Source: Adlercreutzia agrestimuris (GTDB taxonomy: Bacteria > Actinomycetota > Coriobacteriia > Coriobacteriales > Eggerthellaceae). From it: a stretch of 64,000 nt of DNA. Of the stretch, positions 51,511 to 61,972 are shown piece by piece (within the stretch, counting starts at the first letter, position 1; each line of letters opens with the position of its first letter). The notes below the pieces were generated by a model. That model was not told the DNA's origin. It ran no database searches and saw only the letters and a program-made list of their open reading frames with translations. The DNA lies in the NCBI RefSeq assembly GCF_943193125.1, contig NZ_CALPCX010000001.1:434001-498000 (forward strand). Reading direction: 5' to 3'. The position numbers and the translations under genes are program-made.

Positions 51511-52908
51511 TCAGGCGTTAAGCGTGTTGACGGTGCCAATAAAAACCGGAAGGTTTGTTGGCACATGGACGATCATATACACAAACGGCCGATCCAAATA
51601 AACTTCGTGATCTTCAGGTGGAGCGGCGGGAGCTGCCGTATCTCCTACAATAACTGTTGCCGCTGCTGCCCTTGTTCCATTCTCATCTACCTCAATAACA
51701 GCATCTTGCATCGCACTTGAAATATGGAAGCCTTCATCGCCCGTAATAACGTCATTGTTGTCAGATGGCGCATCATCAATCATCCCCGAGAAGTTTGCAT
51801 AATCTCCAAAGGCATCAGTAATGCCGAGCTGCTTCAGCGGATCAACCAGGTTAGTTCTGCATTCATCCGAAAACCGAGGCAGCCTTACAGAAACATTTGC
51901 ATAGCGCGAATATGCAAGAGCTTGTCTTAAGTTTTCCCCCGTAAGACCCTCTATTACATCACCGGGCGTGCTCCCCTCGGCAGGCAAAAGACCAACAAAT
52001 GCAAATGGGGTGTCATCGTAAAATTTCATGAAGCCACAAGCGTTAGTAAGCTCAATATAGTAATCTTCCTCAGATTCCATAAAAGTGACTTTTTGCGTTT
52101 GTCCGCTTGCGTTCGTGAACACATCTTCAACCAGATCGTCGTCTTCATATGCTGAATCCCATTGCGCATCAAAAGACGCCGCATTGACAAGGACGAGTGC
52201 GGAGAACGATGATAACTTATCAAGAACATGCGGGATCATTCCATTTGTATGCGAATTTACCCAGGTGTTAACTTCGCTAACCGTCTGATCTCCAAACATA
52301 CCCGAAAACACTTCTGCGTTGAGCTGGGATTCGGTAGTTGCAAGATAGTCTGACTTTATTGGAAATTTTGGGTCAACCCAAAGCGCGTTGGCAATATATA
52401 AAGACTCCGAATCATCGTTATCCGATGCGCCTAATCTCTGAGTAAATGATGTTGAAAGCGTAGTTAAAGCACCATTCATCTCTTCAGACGTCATTCCTGT
52501 TGCGTCTTCAATCTGTGAGAGCGTTTGCCCTTGTGCGCCAAGCTCAACCATATTTAAAGCATACGCAACAGAAAGCGGAGAAATAAGAGTATTGTCATCA
52601 TTATACGTTGCACCAAACAACCGCAACGAAAAATCAGCTAATGCGTCAGCTTGGTCTGTTGTCATGACATTATTCGTCGGTGCAGGCTCAGCAGGAAAAT
52701 CTATCTGCGTGGTAGGGTTAGCTGGTTTGTCTGGAACGCTCGTTGACGATTCCTCATCATGGGATGGCGAAGCGCAACCAAAGATGCAAAACCCCATCAG
52801 GCTTACTAACACTACCGCAATTGCTTTACGTGGGACTTCCGTTTTAGTTGATGTAGATATTTCTTTTGATAACCCTTTGTTTAAAGCAAGATCTCGTTGA
52901 GCTTTCAT
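51511..52908 (-). CDS. Lipoprotein serpin (serine or cysteine protease inhibitor)
   Basis: The 465-residue protein has a lipoprotein signal ending in IFGC (Cys45), an acidic linker, then a full serpin domain (NMVELGAQGQTLSQIEDATG, ALWVDPKFPIK, LVNAASFDAQWDSAY). The hinge of the reactive loop, GTRAAAATV at 411-419, has the short side chains needed for loop insertion, so it should be inhibitory. The loop DTAAPAAPPED is about five residues longer than in alpha-1-antitrypsin, so P1 cannot be fixed, but Thr and Ala around 424-426 point to an elastase-like target. AGGAGG lies nine bases before the ATG. Confidence 0.95.
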   Translation of the reverse strand: MKAQRDLALNKGLSKEISTSTKTEVPRKAIAVVLVSLMGFCIFGCASPSHDEESSTSVPDKPANPTTQIDFPAEPAPTNNVMTTDQADALADFSLRLFGATYNDDNTLISPLSVAYALNMVELGAQGQTLSQIEDATGMTSEEMNGALTTLSTSFTQRLGASDNDDSESLYIANALWVDPKFPIKSDYLATTESQLNAEVFSGMFGDQTVSEVNTWVNSHTNGMIPHVLDKLSSFSALVLVNAASFDAQWDSAYEDDDLVEDVFTNASGQTQKVTFMESEEDYYIELTNACGFMKFYDDTPFAFVGLLPAEGSTPGDVIEGLTGENLRQALAYSRYANVSVRLPRFSDECRTNLVDPLKQLGITDAFGDYANFSGMIDDAPSDNNDVITGDEGFHISSAMQDAVIEVDENGTRAAAATVIVGDTAAPAAPPEDHEVYLDRPFVYMIVHVPTNLPVFIGTVNTLNA

Positions 52909-53010
52909 ATAGACACTCCTCCTAACCGTGCTTTTTGCCTGCTTGCAACTTTGTCTTCAGCCTAGGGCTTGGCAAGGGCGAAGGTATCACGCGCAGTTCC
53001 GCAGCGACTA

Positions 53011-53031
53011 AAACAGTTCAGCGAACTGTTT
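53011..53031. promoter_or_regulatory. Palindrome AAACAGTTC-agc-GAACTGTTT
   Basis: A perfect nine-base inverted repeat lies about 100 bases before the serpin start and 50 bases past the ackA stop. On the minus strand it ends in TTTT, so it may be a weak terminator of ackA or an operator for the serpin gene. Confidence 0.45.
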
Positions 53032-53083
53032 CACCAAGCGAGGACTGTTTGAGCATGATGCCTTTGCCCTTGCCCGCTTACGC

Positions 53084-54304
53084 TTATGACGAATGCTCAC
53101 CACTTACTAACGCATCAGTTTCGCGTGCAATACGCATCTCTTCGTCGGTTGTTACAACGCAGATCTTGATGGGGCTGTCATCTATAGAAACAATGCGATT
53201 TACACCAATTGCTCCCTCAACCTGGTTCTTTTCTTTATCCAGAATCATCCCCATGTGAGCCAAACCAGCAAAGATTCGCTCACGCAATTCAGCGGAGTTT
53301 TCGCCGATTCCCGCAGTCATAACCACCGCATCGGTTCTTGTCATGGCTGCATAAAATGATCCGATGGCTTTTTGTACTTTATAAACATACATCTCAACGG
53401 CAAGCTCGGCATCTTCATTGCCTTCATCAGCGGCGGCAAGCACCGTTCGCATGTCGCTGCTGAGTCCTGATACACCTAATATTCCCGAATCCTTATTCAG
53501 GATGCGATCCATCTCGTCAAAGCTAATGCCTTCACGGCGCATGATATACGTCACAATTGCCGGATCTATAGAACCCGAACGCGTGCCCATCATCAACCCC
53601 TCAAGCGGAGTAAAACCCATCGTGGTATCAATGGACTCGCCATGGTTGACTGCCGTAATGGATCCTCCGCTGCCTAGATGACACGTGATAATACCCAAGT
53701 CCTCAAGGGGACGCCCTAACAAGTTTGCTGCTTGTGCTGCTGCATAACGATGCGATGTTCCATGCGCACCATAGCGACGAATGCGATATTCGTCGTAATA
53801 GCGCATCGGTAGTGGATACATATATGCTTTTGGCGGCATGGTCTGATGAAACGCCGTATCGAATACCGCAGCCTGCGGCACGTCTGGCAACTCCTTGCGC
53901 AAAAGGGCTATGCAGGCATCAGCGTGAGGATTGTGCAGAGGTGCTAGTTCTTCGCAAAGGCGCAGCTTCTCAAAGGCATCGTCATCTACTAAAACTGATG
54001 CCGAGAAATATTCGCCACCTGCAACTATACGACTTCCTATTGCTTGAATATCTGACAGGCTTTGAAGGGGTGACGCAGGATCAGTTGCTAAAAGCTGCAA
54101 GAGTTTCTCAAGGCATTGTTCAACGCTTAAGCCTGCAACATCAAATACCTGCTTTTCAAAATCAGGGGCGAAGGCAACTTCCATAACAGCATCTGCATCT
54201 CCGATGCGCTCTGCTAAGCTTTTCATCAGGCGATGTTTACCATCGGTTTGAATGAGTTGACACTTGAGCGTAGAACTACCTGCGTTTACTACCAGCACAA
54301 TCAT
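53084..54304 (-). CDS. ackA: Acetate kinase
   Basis: From the ATG at 54304 the protein is 406 residues, the usual length, with both family signatures: VLVVNAGSSTLKCQL at the start and MPPKAYMYPLPMRYYDEYRIRR-type middle with YGAHGTSH. It interconverts acetyl phosphate and acetate with ATP. No phosphotransacetylase gene is adjacent. A longer frame from 54352 is rejected since it lacks homology before the signature. GAGGCGG precedes the ATG. Confidence 0.96.
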   Translation of the reverse strand: MIVLVVNAGSSTLKCQLIQTDGKHRLMKSLAERIGDADAVMEVAFAPDFEKQVFDVAGLSVEQCLEKLLQLLATDPASPLQSLSDIQAIGSRIVAGGEYFSASVLVDDDAFEKLRLCEELAPLHNPHADACIALLRKELPDVPQAAVFDTAFHQTMPPKAYMYPLPMRYYDEYRIRRYGAHGTSHRYAAAQAANLLGRPLEDLGIITCHLGSGGSITAVNHGESIDTTMGFTPLEGLMMGTRSGSIDPAIVTYIMRREGISFDEMDRILNKDSGILGVSGLSSDMRTVLAAADEGNEDAELAVEMYVYKVQKAIGSFYAAMTRTDAVVMTAGIGENSAELRERIFAGLAHMGMILDKEKNQVEGAIGVNRIVSIDDSPIKICVVTTDEEMRIARETDALVSGEHSS

Positions 54305-54403
54305 AGTTGCCGCCTCTCTTTTCTTTTGTAGCTTTATTCTAAGCCACGACAAGCATTTGATTGTGAGCGTTAGGCAACAACTTGCAGCAGCTTATGTGCC
54401 CAC

Positions 54404-54429
54404 AAAAAATGCCCGCGTGTTTCGCGGGC
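54404..54429 (-). terminator. Intrinsic terminator of the radical SAM gene
   Basis: GCCCGCG/CGCGGGC with a five-base loop is followed by six T on the minus strand. Confidence 0.88.
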
Positions 54430-54465
54430 GCTGCAAACTATTATTCAGAACATAGAGCGAAATGA

Positions 54466-55779
54466 CTACTCACCAAATATGAGCTTCTTCTCATCTCCGG
54501 TCAAAGCAGCACGCGCTTGGTCGCGCAAATTATTAACACCGACAAAAAACTGGCGCATCATGACAACCATCAGATAGCGGCCCTTTGGAGTGAGTGTAAG
54601 CTCTTCAGGTGTGTTGGTGGCAAAAGCGCCATTGGCAATCATAAATGCCATCTCGGCGGGCAGCCCTACCTCAACCGAACAACCAAAATCACGCTTGAAC
54701 TGCACTTTGTCCAGGCGTAAGCCAAACAACTGCATCATAAAGCGATAGCGCATGCGTTGCTTCTTGGAGAATTTTGCCTTACCCATAAGCGACATACTGC
54801 CACGCTCAATTGCCTTGCTGTAATCCACTACCGAAAACGTGTTCACGTAGAGGTTTTCACCAAGATAGGTAATACCACCACTGCCAATTGCGGGGTATTC
54901 CTCGTAATCAACCACATATTCGTCAATCATGCCGCGCTCATCGGATGCACCAGCGGCGTTGTTACGATTAAACGTCCAAGCACTTCCGTGGGTGAATAGC
55001 GGATCATCACCACCAGCAAGCAACTCATCAATGATCTCGTAGAAGAGTTGCTCGCGTGCATAATCAACTTTTCCAACCGTCTGTGCCAGTGATCGCTCAA
55101 CGCTTGGTGAAGCCATAAGCGGATAAAACGTCGTCTGGCTAGAATTGCTTTGCACTACTTTTTCAATGTCGCTAATCAAAATGTCATCTGTTTGCGCAGG
55201 GAAGTTGAAAATCATATCCACATTAAGCGACGTAAAATAAGGACTTGCCGCTTGAATGCGCTCAAGAATTTCTTCACCGCTGCCATATTTTTCATAGCGA
55301 TCCATCTGCTTAAGCAGACCATTATCAAAACTCTGTACACCCACACTCAAGCGTTGGACGCGACCTTGAAGTTTGTCCAAATACTCAGGAATGAGGTGAT
55401 TGGGGTTTGTCTCGCTAGAGACTTCTTGAATGGAGAACGTATCGCGTGCTAAATCTATGGTTTCGCACAGCTCATCAAGCATGATTGTTGGCGTACCACC
55501 GCCAATATATACGCTGTCAAAATCATAGCCCAGCTCTTTGAGCATAAGCATCTCTTTGCGCATATTAGCGAAATAAGGGCGCGCGCGATCCTCAGCAAAA
55601 GGAAAGCGATTAAACGAACAGTATGGACAGAGACGCTCACAAAACGGCACATGCATATAAAGCATGTAGCGTTGACCAGGAACGGGATCCGGAATGCGCG
55701 TTTCTTCGCAAGGTGTAAGGCGAAGATATTGATTAGTACATCCTCTTACAACCGTGCTGAGAAGTCGTTCTGACAGCAT
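54466..55779 (-). CDS. HemN/HemW-like radical SAM protein
   Basis: From the ATG at 55779 the protein is 437 residues; it begins one base past the purD stop. The radical SAM motif is CERLCPYCSF (CxxxCxxC), with GGGTPT for SAM binding and SSETNPNHL plus VQRLSVGVQSFD, all as in the coproporphyrinogen oxidase-like group. The tail contains a winged-helix-like part (LTPKGRYLMVVMMRQFF). Members include HemN, HemW (a heme chaperone) and ChuW-like proteins; the CxxxCxxC without the fourth cysteine of HemN (CxxxCxxCxC) argues against true HemN. Function is undecided. A longer frame through purD is rejected. Confidence 0.85.
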   Translation of the reverse strand: MLSERLLSTVVRGCTNQYLRLTPCEETRIPDPVPGQRYMLYMHVPFCERLCPYCSFNRFPFAEDRARPYFANMRKEMLMLKELGYDFDSVYIGGGTPTIMLDELCETIDLARDTFSIQEVSSETNPNHLIPEYLDKLQGRVQRLSVGVQSFDNGLLKQMDRYEKYGSGEEILERIQAASPYFTSLNVDMIFNFPAQTDDILISDIEKVVQSNSSQTTFYPLMASPSVERSLAQTVGKVDYAREQLFYEIIDELLAGGDDPLFTHGSAWTFNRNNAAGASDERGMIDEYVVDYEEYPAIGSGGITYLGENLYVNTFSVVDYSKAIERGSMSLMGKAKFSKKQRMRYRFMMQLFGLRLDKVQFKRDFGCSVEVGLPAEMAFMIANGAFATNTPEELTLTPKGRYLMVVMMRQFFVGVNNLRDQARAALTGDEKKLIFGE

Positions 55780-55780
55780 A

Positions 55781-57073
55781 CTATGCCCACGCCTCTCTAC
55801 CGAGTGACGCGCGTTTGCCAATATCGCTGCGATACTGTTTGCCTTCAAAGTTGATGAGTGCGCAAGCCTCATATGCTTTTTCGCGAGCTTCCTCAAAGGT
55901 GTCACCAAGCGCTACTACGTTCAATACACGACCGCCAGCGGTTACCAGCTCGTCGTCGTAATTCTTTGCAGTTCCCGCATGGAAAACTGTTACACCCTCA
56001 ATTGTTTCAGCTTCATCAACGCCCAGGATGACCTTGCCCTTTTCATAAGAGCCCGGATATCCCTCACTTGCCAACACCACGCAAACCGCCCATTGGTCTT
56101 GCCATTCAAGCTCAATGTCTTGCGGACGACCTTCGGCTACGGCCATCATAATGTCAACCAAGTCATTCTCAAGACGCGGTAACACAACCTGCGTTTCTGG
56201 ATCACCAAAACGTGCATTAAACTCCAGCACTTTTGGTCCTTCAGGGGTCAGCATAAAGCCACCATAGAGTACGCCGCGATAATCCGCATCAAACGGCTCA
56301 CGCGCCGTGGCTTCTGCAGAACGCTGCATGATTTCGCGCATTTCTGCCAACTCATCTGCCGTTACAATCGGAACAGGTGAATATACGCCCATGCCACCAG
56401 TATTTGGACCGAGATCCCCATCGAAAGCACGCTTGTGATCCTGCGCGGTGGTCATGCAATGTGCTTGACCGTTCGACACGAAAGCTAAAAGCGAACACTC
56501 CGGACCAGTGAGACATTCCTCAATAACTACACGAGATCCTGCCTCGCCAAAAGCACCACTGAAGCAATCCTGAACAGCTTCTTCGGCGTCTTCTAGTTCT
56601 TCGGCAACAATAACACCTTTACCTGCGGCAAGACCATCAGCCTTTACCACAATGGGAGCGCCAAGTTCGCGAACGTAAGCCAACGCCGGCTCAAGCTCAG
56701 TAAACGTAGCATAGCGTGCAGTAGGGATATTGTTGGCTTCCATAAATGCTTTGCTATAAGCCTTGCTTCCCTCAAGTTGTGCACCTTGTGCATCTGGACC
56801 AAATACCGCAATGCCGGCTTCACGCAACACGTCAGCCACACCCGCTACAAGCGGGGCCTCTGGACCTATGACCACCAACTCAATGTTGTGATCTTTCACA
56901 AACGCAAGCACCGCCTGCGCATCACATGCATCCAGATCAGAAACGTTAGTTGCTATTGCATCGGTGCCACCATTACCTGGAGCAACAAAAAGCTCATCGG
57001 TGCGAGGACTTTTTGCAAGAGCCCACGTAATAGCATGTTCTCGACCGCCGCCACCTAACACTAAAATGTTCAT
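55781..57073 (-). CDS. purD: Phosphoribosylamine-glycine ligase PurD
   Basis: The 430-residue protein starts [14 protein letters not shown] and has the ATP-grasp motifs [26 protein letters not shown] and [12 protein letters not shown]. It makes glycinamide ribonucleotide in purine synthesis. It follows purA by 27 bases and precedes the radical SAM gene by one base, so the three form an operon. AAAGG precedes the ATG. Confidence 0.97.
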   Translation of the reverse strand: MNILVLGGGGREHAITWALAKSPRTDELFVAPGNGGTDAIATNVSDLDACDAQAVLAFVKDHNIELVVIGPEAPLVAGVADVLREAGIAVFGPDAQGAQLEGSKAYSKAFMEANNIPTARYATFTELEPALAYVRELGAPIVVKADGLAAGKGVIVAEELEDAEEAVQDCFSGAFGEAGSRVVIEECLTGPECSLLAFVSNGQAHCMTTAQDHKRAFDGDLGPNTGGMGVYSPVPIVTADELAEMREIMQRSAEATAREPFDADYRGVLYGGFMLTPEGPKVLEFNARFGDPETQVVLPRLENDLVDIMMAVAEGRPQDIELEWQDQWAVCVVLASEGYPGSYEKGKVILGVDEAETIEGVTVFHAGTAKNYDDELVTAGGRVLNVVALGDTFEEAREKAYEACALINFEGKQYRSDIGKRASLGREAWA

Positions 57074-57100
57074 ATCTCAGCCTTTCAGCCTGTGCGTGAG

Positions 57101-58417
57101 TTATCTGTCCCAACCGCGCATAATAGTTTGTTCGCGGTCAGGTCCAACTGCAATAATGGTTACCGGAACGCCAGCAACCTCTTCGATATATTCAACATAG
57201 CGCTGCGCGTTTTCTGGCAGTTCCTCAAACGTGCGGCACTCGGTAATATCAATACCCTTCCAACCTGGCAGCTCTTCATATACTGGCTTAGCGTGGAACA
57301 ACACGCTTTGCTGCATGGGGAAGTAATCATACGTTTTGCCATCGCACTCATAGGCCACACATACTTTGATAGTGTCGAACGCCGAGAGCACATCAAGCTT
57401 AGTAAGTGCCACATCAGTCAAGCCGTTTACCTCAGCAGCGTAACGAGCAATAACTGCGTCAAACCAGCCACAACGACGCTTACGACCTGTGGTAACACCA
57501 AACTCGTGACCAACTTCGCACAGTGTTTCTCCCACAAGTGCTTCTTCGCCCGTGCCACCGTCTTCAGGATAGCGTTGTTCGGTAGGGAAAGGACCTCCAC
57601 CAACACGCGTCACGTATGCTTTTTGAATGCCCAGCACACGATCAATTGCCTTAGGACCAACACCGGTACCGGTGCAAGCGCCACCTGCGCAGCATGATGA
57701 CGAGGTCACATAAGGATAGGTGCCATGATCAATGTCCAGCAGTGTACCTTGTGCACCTTCAAACAAAATTGATTTATCCTCACGAACGGCCTCGTTGAGC
57801 AATTGTGCTGTCTCGGCCATGTAGGGTTTCAAAATGCGCGCATAGGGAAGGTATTCTTCGCAAATCTCATCAACGGTATAAGTGTGAATACCATAAATGT
57901 TTTTGAGGATAGGATTCTTTTGAGCAAGCGCCGTTTCAACCTTGAGGCGGAAAATCTTCTCATCCATAAGGTCTTGAATGCGAATACCTTTGCGGGCAAC
58001 TTTGTCTTGGTAACACGGACCAATTCCACGTTTGGTTGTTCCGATCTTATGTTCACCAAGACGCTTTTCATCAGCGCCATCTAAATCTTTGTGATACGGC
58101 ATAATGACATGCGCATCACACGAAATCTTGAGGTTCTTGCACGAGATACCCTCTGCCTCAAGCATGGCCATCTCTTTGATAAGCACACCAGGGTCAACTA
58201 CCACGCCGTTACCGATGACCGGTACCGCATGATCATACATTACGCCTGAGGGCATAAGGTGAAGCGCCAGTTTTTTGTCGCCATGAATGACGGTATGACC
58301 AGCGTTATTACCCCCTTGGTAACGCACGACATAATCATAATCGCTTGCAATTAGGTCAGTGATTTTGCCTTTGCCTTCATCGCCCCACTGGGCGCCAACC
58401 AACACGGTGCTTGGCAT
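57101..58417 (-). CDS. purA: Adenylosuccinate synthetase PurA
   Basis: The 438-residue protein has [14 protein letters not shown] at the start, [16 protein letters not shown] and LTKLDVLS, all conserved in the GTP-dependent enzyme that joins IMP and aspartate. First gene of the purA-purD-radical SAM unit. AAAGGATG lies a little far before the ATG. Confidence 0.98.
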   Translation of the reverse strand: MPSTVLVGAQWGDEGKGKITDLIASDYDYVVRYQGGNNAGHTVIHGDKKLALHLMPSGVMYDHAVPVIGNGVVVDPGVLIKEMAMLEAEGISCKNLKISCDAHVIMPYHKDLDGADEKRLGEHKIGTTKRGIGPCYQDKVARKGIRIQDLMDEKIFRLKVETALAQKNPILKNIYGIHTYTVDEICEEYLPYARILKPYMAETAQLLNEAVREDKSILFEGAQGTLLDIDHGTYPYVTSSSCCAGGACTGTGVGPKAIDRVLGIQKAYVTRVGGGPFPTEQRYPEDGGTGEEALVGETLCEVGHEFGVTTGRKRRCGWFDAVIARYAAEVNGLTDVALTKLDVLSAFDTIKVCVAYECDGKTYDYFPMQQSVLFHAKPVYEELPGWKGIDITECRTFEELPENAQRYVEYIEEVAGVPVTIIAVGPDREQTIMRGWDR

Positions 58418-58486
58418 GATGTATGCATCCTTTCGCTGTGCCTTTGCGGCAAACAGTTCTCCTCGGTTGTTACCTACAACCCTTGC

Positions 58487-58492
58487 ATTATA
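58487..58492 (-). promoter_or_regulatory. Possible -10 box of the purA operon
   Basis: TATAAT on the minus strand lies about 70 bases before purA. No good -35 box is seen. Confidence 0.4.
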
Positions 58493-58509
58493 GTATGGAT
58501 ACGCGCGTC

Positions 58510-60681
58510 CTAAAGCGTTAATTCGTTGAGTTCACAACCTGTTTGATAAAGCGCATCAACAACTTCGCTATGGCAGGTAAAAAGCACAACTTGGCGAACT
58601 TTTGCAAGCTCTAGAAGCGCCTTTGCCGCGCCCATCCTTCTTTCGTTGTCAAAGTTAACCAAAATATCATCAGCCACCACCGGAAATGCAGCACCGACGT
58701 TTTCCGCGGTCATAAGCAAAGCAAGTCGCAGCGCTAAATACATTTGCTGGCATGTTCCAAGGGACAGCTCTTTGGGGTCGCGGGTAATTTTGAGCGCATT
58801 AGTAACTTGCAAGCGACCATCTTGTCCAAGCGAGATTTTTACCCATGCGCCATCGGTCATCAATTCAAAGAGCTGACTTGCTCGTTTGTAAACTTCTGGC
58901 TGAGATGTTTCATCCCAAGCAGCAATAGCTCCTTCAAGCATCCGCTTCGCTAAAAGAAGACGCGCAAGGTTTTCGGCGCTTTCGGTGATGCGCGTCGTAA
59001 GTTGCTCATTTTGAAGCTTCACATCAGCAAGTTCTGTTTTATCTTGCGCTGAGGTTAGTTCTTGCTTCAGCTCGCCATAACGTTTATCCAGGTTTTCGCT
59101 TAAAGCTTCCAAGCTTCTGCGTTGCTGCTCTTTGCGGTCTATCTGCACCTCAACCGAAATTGCCGGCTGTGACGGATCAAGTTCGTGTTTTTCGCACAGT
59201 TCATTAAGCATGCCCTGTGCTGATTGAAGACGCTTACCGTATTCGGTGCGCCTGCTTACCAGCGATTGCGCCTCTAAGTCAAAACGATCTCGCTGAGCGC
59301 GTGCCGTTCGTGCCTCGTCTAAAATTGTTCGCGCTTGAGAAAGAGATCCTTCTGCGTGTTCAAGTCCCGCCCGATCAAGTTCGTCTTTCATATGTTGCAA
59401 GAACTCTTTTCGCTTAGAAGTCAGCACTTCAAGCTTCTTTTGATCTTTGCGAAGCACCCATTCGCTTGATTCTTTAACATCTTCACGCGTGACAGATTGG
59501 CCACCCGACTTAAAAAGCATCACGAGTGCGCCAAGCGCCAACATAAGGGAAAAAAGCACCAAGCCGGCGCCGAGTGCAGTAAACGACATACTGGAAATGG
59601 TACGACCGTGAACAAATAAGGGGATTCCCGCTCCAATAAAAAGCAGCGGGAAAAATACTGACAATGCAATTTGCACACCACGAACGCGTTTTTCTTGACG
59701 ATGTGCTGCCTGAGTGTCCACGATTTCATGCGTTGTATTAAACGCAGCAAGCGAATTGGCGAAGTCATTTTCCGCTAAATCAACGGCACGATCATGCTTT
59801 TGTTTTTCTCTCTCGTATCGCTCAATCATGTCGCGCAGCGAACGATCTTGCTGTTCATTGAGAGATACAAGTGGTGCCTTATCAACCTGACTATATGCGC
59901 GCCTGCGAGCAACATCTTCTTCGCTTTGTTTGATCTCGGCGATATCTTCTTGGAGACGATATATATCTTCAAGGGCATGATTGAGTGACACTTTGCATGC
60001 CGTAAGCTCAGATATTTCAGTTTGTAAGTCTTGTAGTCGCGAACGCACATCGTTTCGCTCAAATTCAAGATCGTGGAAGTCCTTATTCTTATGCTTGAGG
60101 TTATTTGCCTCTTCAGCAGCGCTTATGATTTTGGTGCGTATTGCTTTTTGTTGCTCTCGAAGGAGCACAAGCGAATGATCATGCGCACTTGAGCGTGAGG
60201 TATATTCGTCTATCTGTTTTTGTATATCACGAAGGGCATGGGCAGGAGAGCTTGCCGTACCAGATCCGGCAGTTAATAGCTTTGCAGTAATATCAGATGT
60301 GTTCGCCAGTGAACGCAACTCATCGCTGGTAAGCGAGAAAATTGTCGAATACGTTTCTTTATCAATATCTTCAAGAAGCCACGTATCACCTTGAAGCTCT
60401 TTTGAAGATTGATTGCGCGAAAGCGAAGCTTCTTCGCCGTCGGTATTTTCAAAAAACAGGGTTCCTGCACGTTGCCCATCAAGTGGCTTATAGTCATTTT
60501 GGTTCATCGTTGTGCGGGGCCAGCCGAAAAGCACGCTTTCAATAAAAGCGGCAATTGTTGTTTTTCCCGTTTCGTTTTTTCCGTATACCACGTTCATGCC
60601 AGGCTTTAACGGGCCAACAAATTTTTGCGACAAGGAGCCAAATGCCACAAGGTGGATGCGCTCTAAAAACCATCTGCTCAT
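58510..60681 (-). CDS. SbcC/YhaN-like ATPase with two membrane segments
   Basis: The 723-residue protein has Walker [10 protein letters not shown] (residues 35-43), a signature-like [17 protein letters not shown] and Walker [12 protein letters not shown] near the C-terminus. Between them lies coiled coil broken by two hydrophobic segments at about residues 335-390 ([19 protein letters not shown] and a second), as in YhaN-type members. With the phosphoesterase gene that overlaps it by four bases, it forms an SbcCD/Rad50-Mre11-type pair acting on DNA ends. It is shorter than SbcC (about 1050). Confidence 0.9.
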   Translation of the reverse strand: MSRWFLERIHLVAFGSLSQKFVGPLKPGMNVVYGKNETGKTTIAAFIESVLFGWPRTTMNQNDYKPLDGQRAGTLFFENTDGEEASLSRNQSSKELQGDTWLLEDIDKETYSTIFSLTSDELRSLANTSDITAKLLTAGSGTASSPAHALRDIQKQIDEYTSRSSAHDHSLVLLREQQKAIRTKIISAAEEANNLKHKNKDFHDLEFERNDVRSRLQDLQTEISELTACKVSLNHALEDIYRLQEDIAEIKQSEEDVARRRAYSQVDKAPLVSLNEQQDRSLRDMIERYEREKQKHDRAVDLAENDFANSLAAFNTTHEIVDTQAAHRQEKRVRGVQIALSVFFPLLFIGAGIPLFVHGRTISSMSFTALGAGLVLFSLMLALGALVMLFKSGGQSVTREDVKESSEWVLRKDQKKLEVLTSKRKEFLQHMKDELDRAGLEHAEGSLSQARTILDEARTARAQRDRFDLEAQSLVSRRTEYGKRLQSAQGMLNELCEKHELDPSQPAISVEVQIDRKEQQRRSLEALSENLDKRYGELKQELTSAQDKTELADVKLQNEQLTTRITESAENLARLLLAKRMLEGAIAAWDETSQPEVYKRASQLFELMTDGAWVKISLGQDGRLQVTNALKITRDPKELSLGTCQQMYLALRLALLMTAENVGAAFPVVADDILVNFDNERRMGAAKALLELAKVRQVVLFTCHSEVVDALYQTGCELNELTL

Positions 60682-61964
60682 GAGCGCTCATCCCTTGTTA
60701 GTAAATCAAGCACAAGCGTTTCTGCATCAGAAGCTAACTCTTCGACATCTTTTATGCGTCCTAACAAAGACGACAAATTTCGTTCAGTGAATGCTTCTTC
60801 CAGATAGTAAAGTTCAGCATCTGGTAGTGCCTGTTGATCTGAGGCAACGCGCATAAACACGCTCGGGAAAAGCCCCTCTGCAGCAAGTTTGCTGCGATCA
60901 AGCGGCATCGTTGTCTTGTTAATGATGGCATCACAGAAAAATGAAGGATAAGTTTCGTTGAGGCTTGTTCGCAAGTCTTCCAACGTAGAATCATTGCTGA
61001 GGTGGCGACAAAGCGGTGTTGCACCCACCAGCGTTATACGAGATATCATTTCTTCGCATCGCGCTTTGCCATTTACGCGAAAAAGTTCACGAACAATTTT
61101 GTTTTGAATATCAAGCACGTTTGAGCAATCACACACATCAACTTCAAACTGCTGCCACACGACCGATGCCGTGGGAATGAATGTAAGTTGTGCGGGCTGA
61201 TTCTCACGAAGCGTAACTTCATAAACGCCACGTGGACCAGTTTCTTTAATGTCACGACCCTGAATACAACCCGAAAAAACAATGCGCGGATCATCTGCAT
61301 TTGGCCAAATGTAGGGCATATGTACATGCCCCAATGCCCAATAATCCATATCAGCATTCAATAGTTCTGCGGGAGAAGTCGGTGCCTTATAGGGGTCTAA
61401 ATTAAGCCCTGAATGAACAACGCCTACAGCAAATGGCGCCTGGTCAACGTCGGGATTAAGAGGTCGAAGTGTGCTTATTGCTGAGCTGCGCGTGATTCCT
61501 TCGGCAATAGAAATATCTTCTAGCCAGGTCTGATTAAAGTAGCTCCGTCCACCAACAATACAGAGCGGTTTGCCTTCTTTGCGCAAAAGCACAAAGTTAG
61601 GTCTGTCAGCGGAAAACAGTATCGCATTTGATGGGAGCTCGAAATAATCATGCTGCCAAGAGGTCAGCGGATCATGATTGCCTGCCACAATAAAGACGGG
61701 TATATGAGCGTCTGCCAATTTCTGTAACCCAGTAACGAAGTGAAGATAGTCACTATATGATGTTTCTGATAAGTCGAAAGAATCACCACTTATGACAACA
61801 AAGTCTACGCTCCGCTCAATTGCTGCAGAAATAACTTTGTCGTACGCCTCACTCAATGCAGATGTTAATCGCCTCGCCCATGATTGAGAGACTGCACGCA
61901 ACCCGCGAAAAGGCGCACCTAAATGCAGGTCGGCAGCATGAATAAATGTGACATGGGACGCCAT
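60678..61964 (-). CDS. SbcD/YhaO-like DNA exonuclease (Mre11-type phosphoesterase)
   Basis: The 428-residue protein has all metallophosphoesterase motifs: HAADLHLGAPF, VISGDSFDL, VAGNHDPL, GVVHSGLNL and ALGHVHMP, which coordinate two metals. It pairs with the YhaN-like ATPase, which starts in an ATGA overlap at its stop. It begins eight bases after the dnaB stop, so it may be co-transcribed with the replication helicase. YhaO is a better match than SbcD because of the partner's layout. Confidence 0.92.
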   Translation of the reverse strand: MASHVTFIHAADLHLGAPFRGLRAVSQSWARRLTSALSEAYDKVISAAIERSVDFVVISGDSFDLSETSYSDYLHFVTGLQKLADAHIPVFIVAGNHDPLTSWQHDYFELPSNAILFSADRPNFVLLRKEGKPLCIVGGRSYFNQTWLEDISIAEGITRSSAISTLRPLNPDVDQAPFAVGVVHSGLNLDPYKAPTSPAELLNADMDYWALGHVHMPYIWPNADDPRIVFSGCIQGRDIKETGPRGVYEVTLRENQPAQLTFIPTASVVWQQFEVDVCDCSNVLDIQNKIVRELFRVNGKARCEEMISRITLVGATPLCRHLSNDSTLEDLRTSLNETYPSFFCDAIINKTTMPLDRSKLAAEGLFPSVFMRVASDQQALPDAELYYLEEAFTERNLSSLLGRIKDVEELASDAETLVLDLLTRDERS

Positions 61965-61972
61965 AGTGCACT

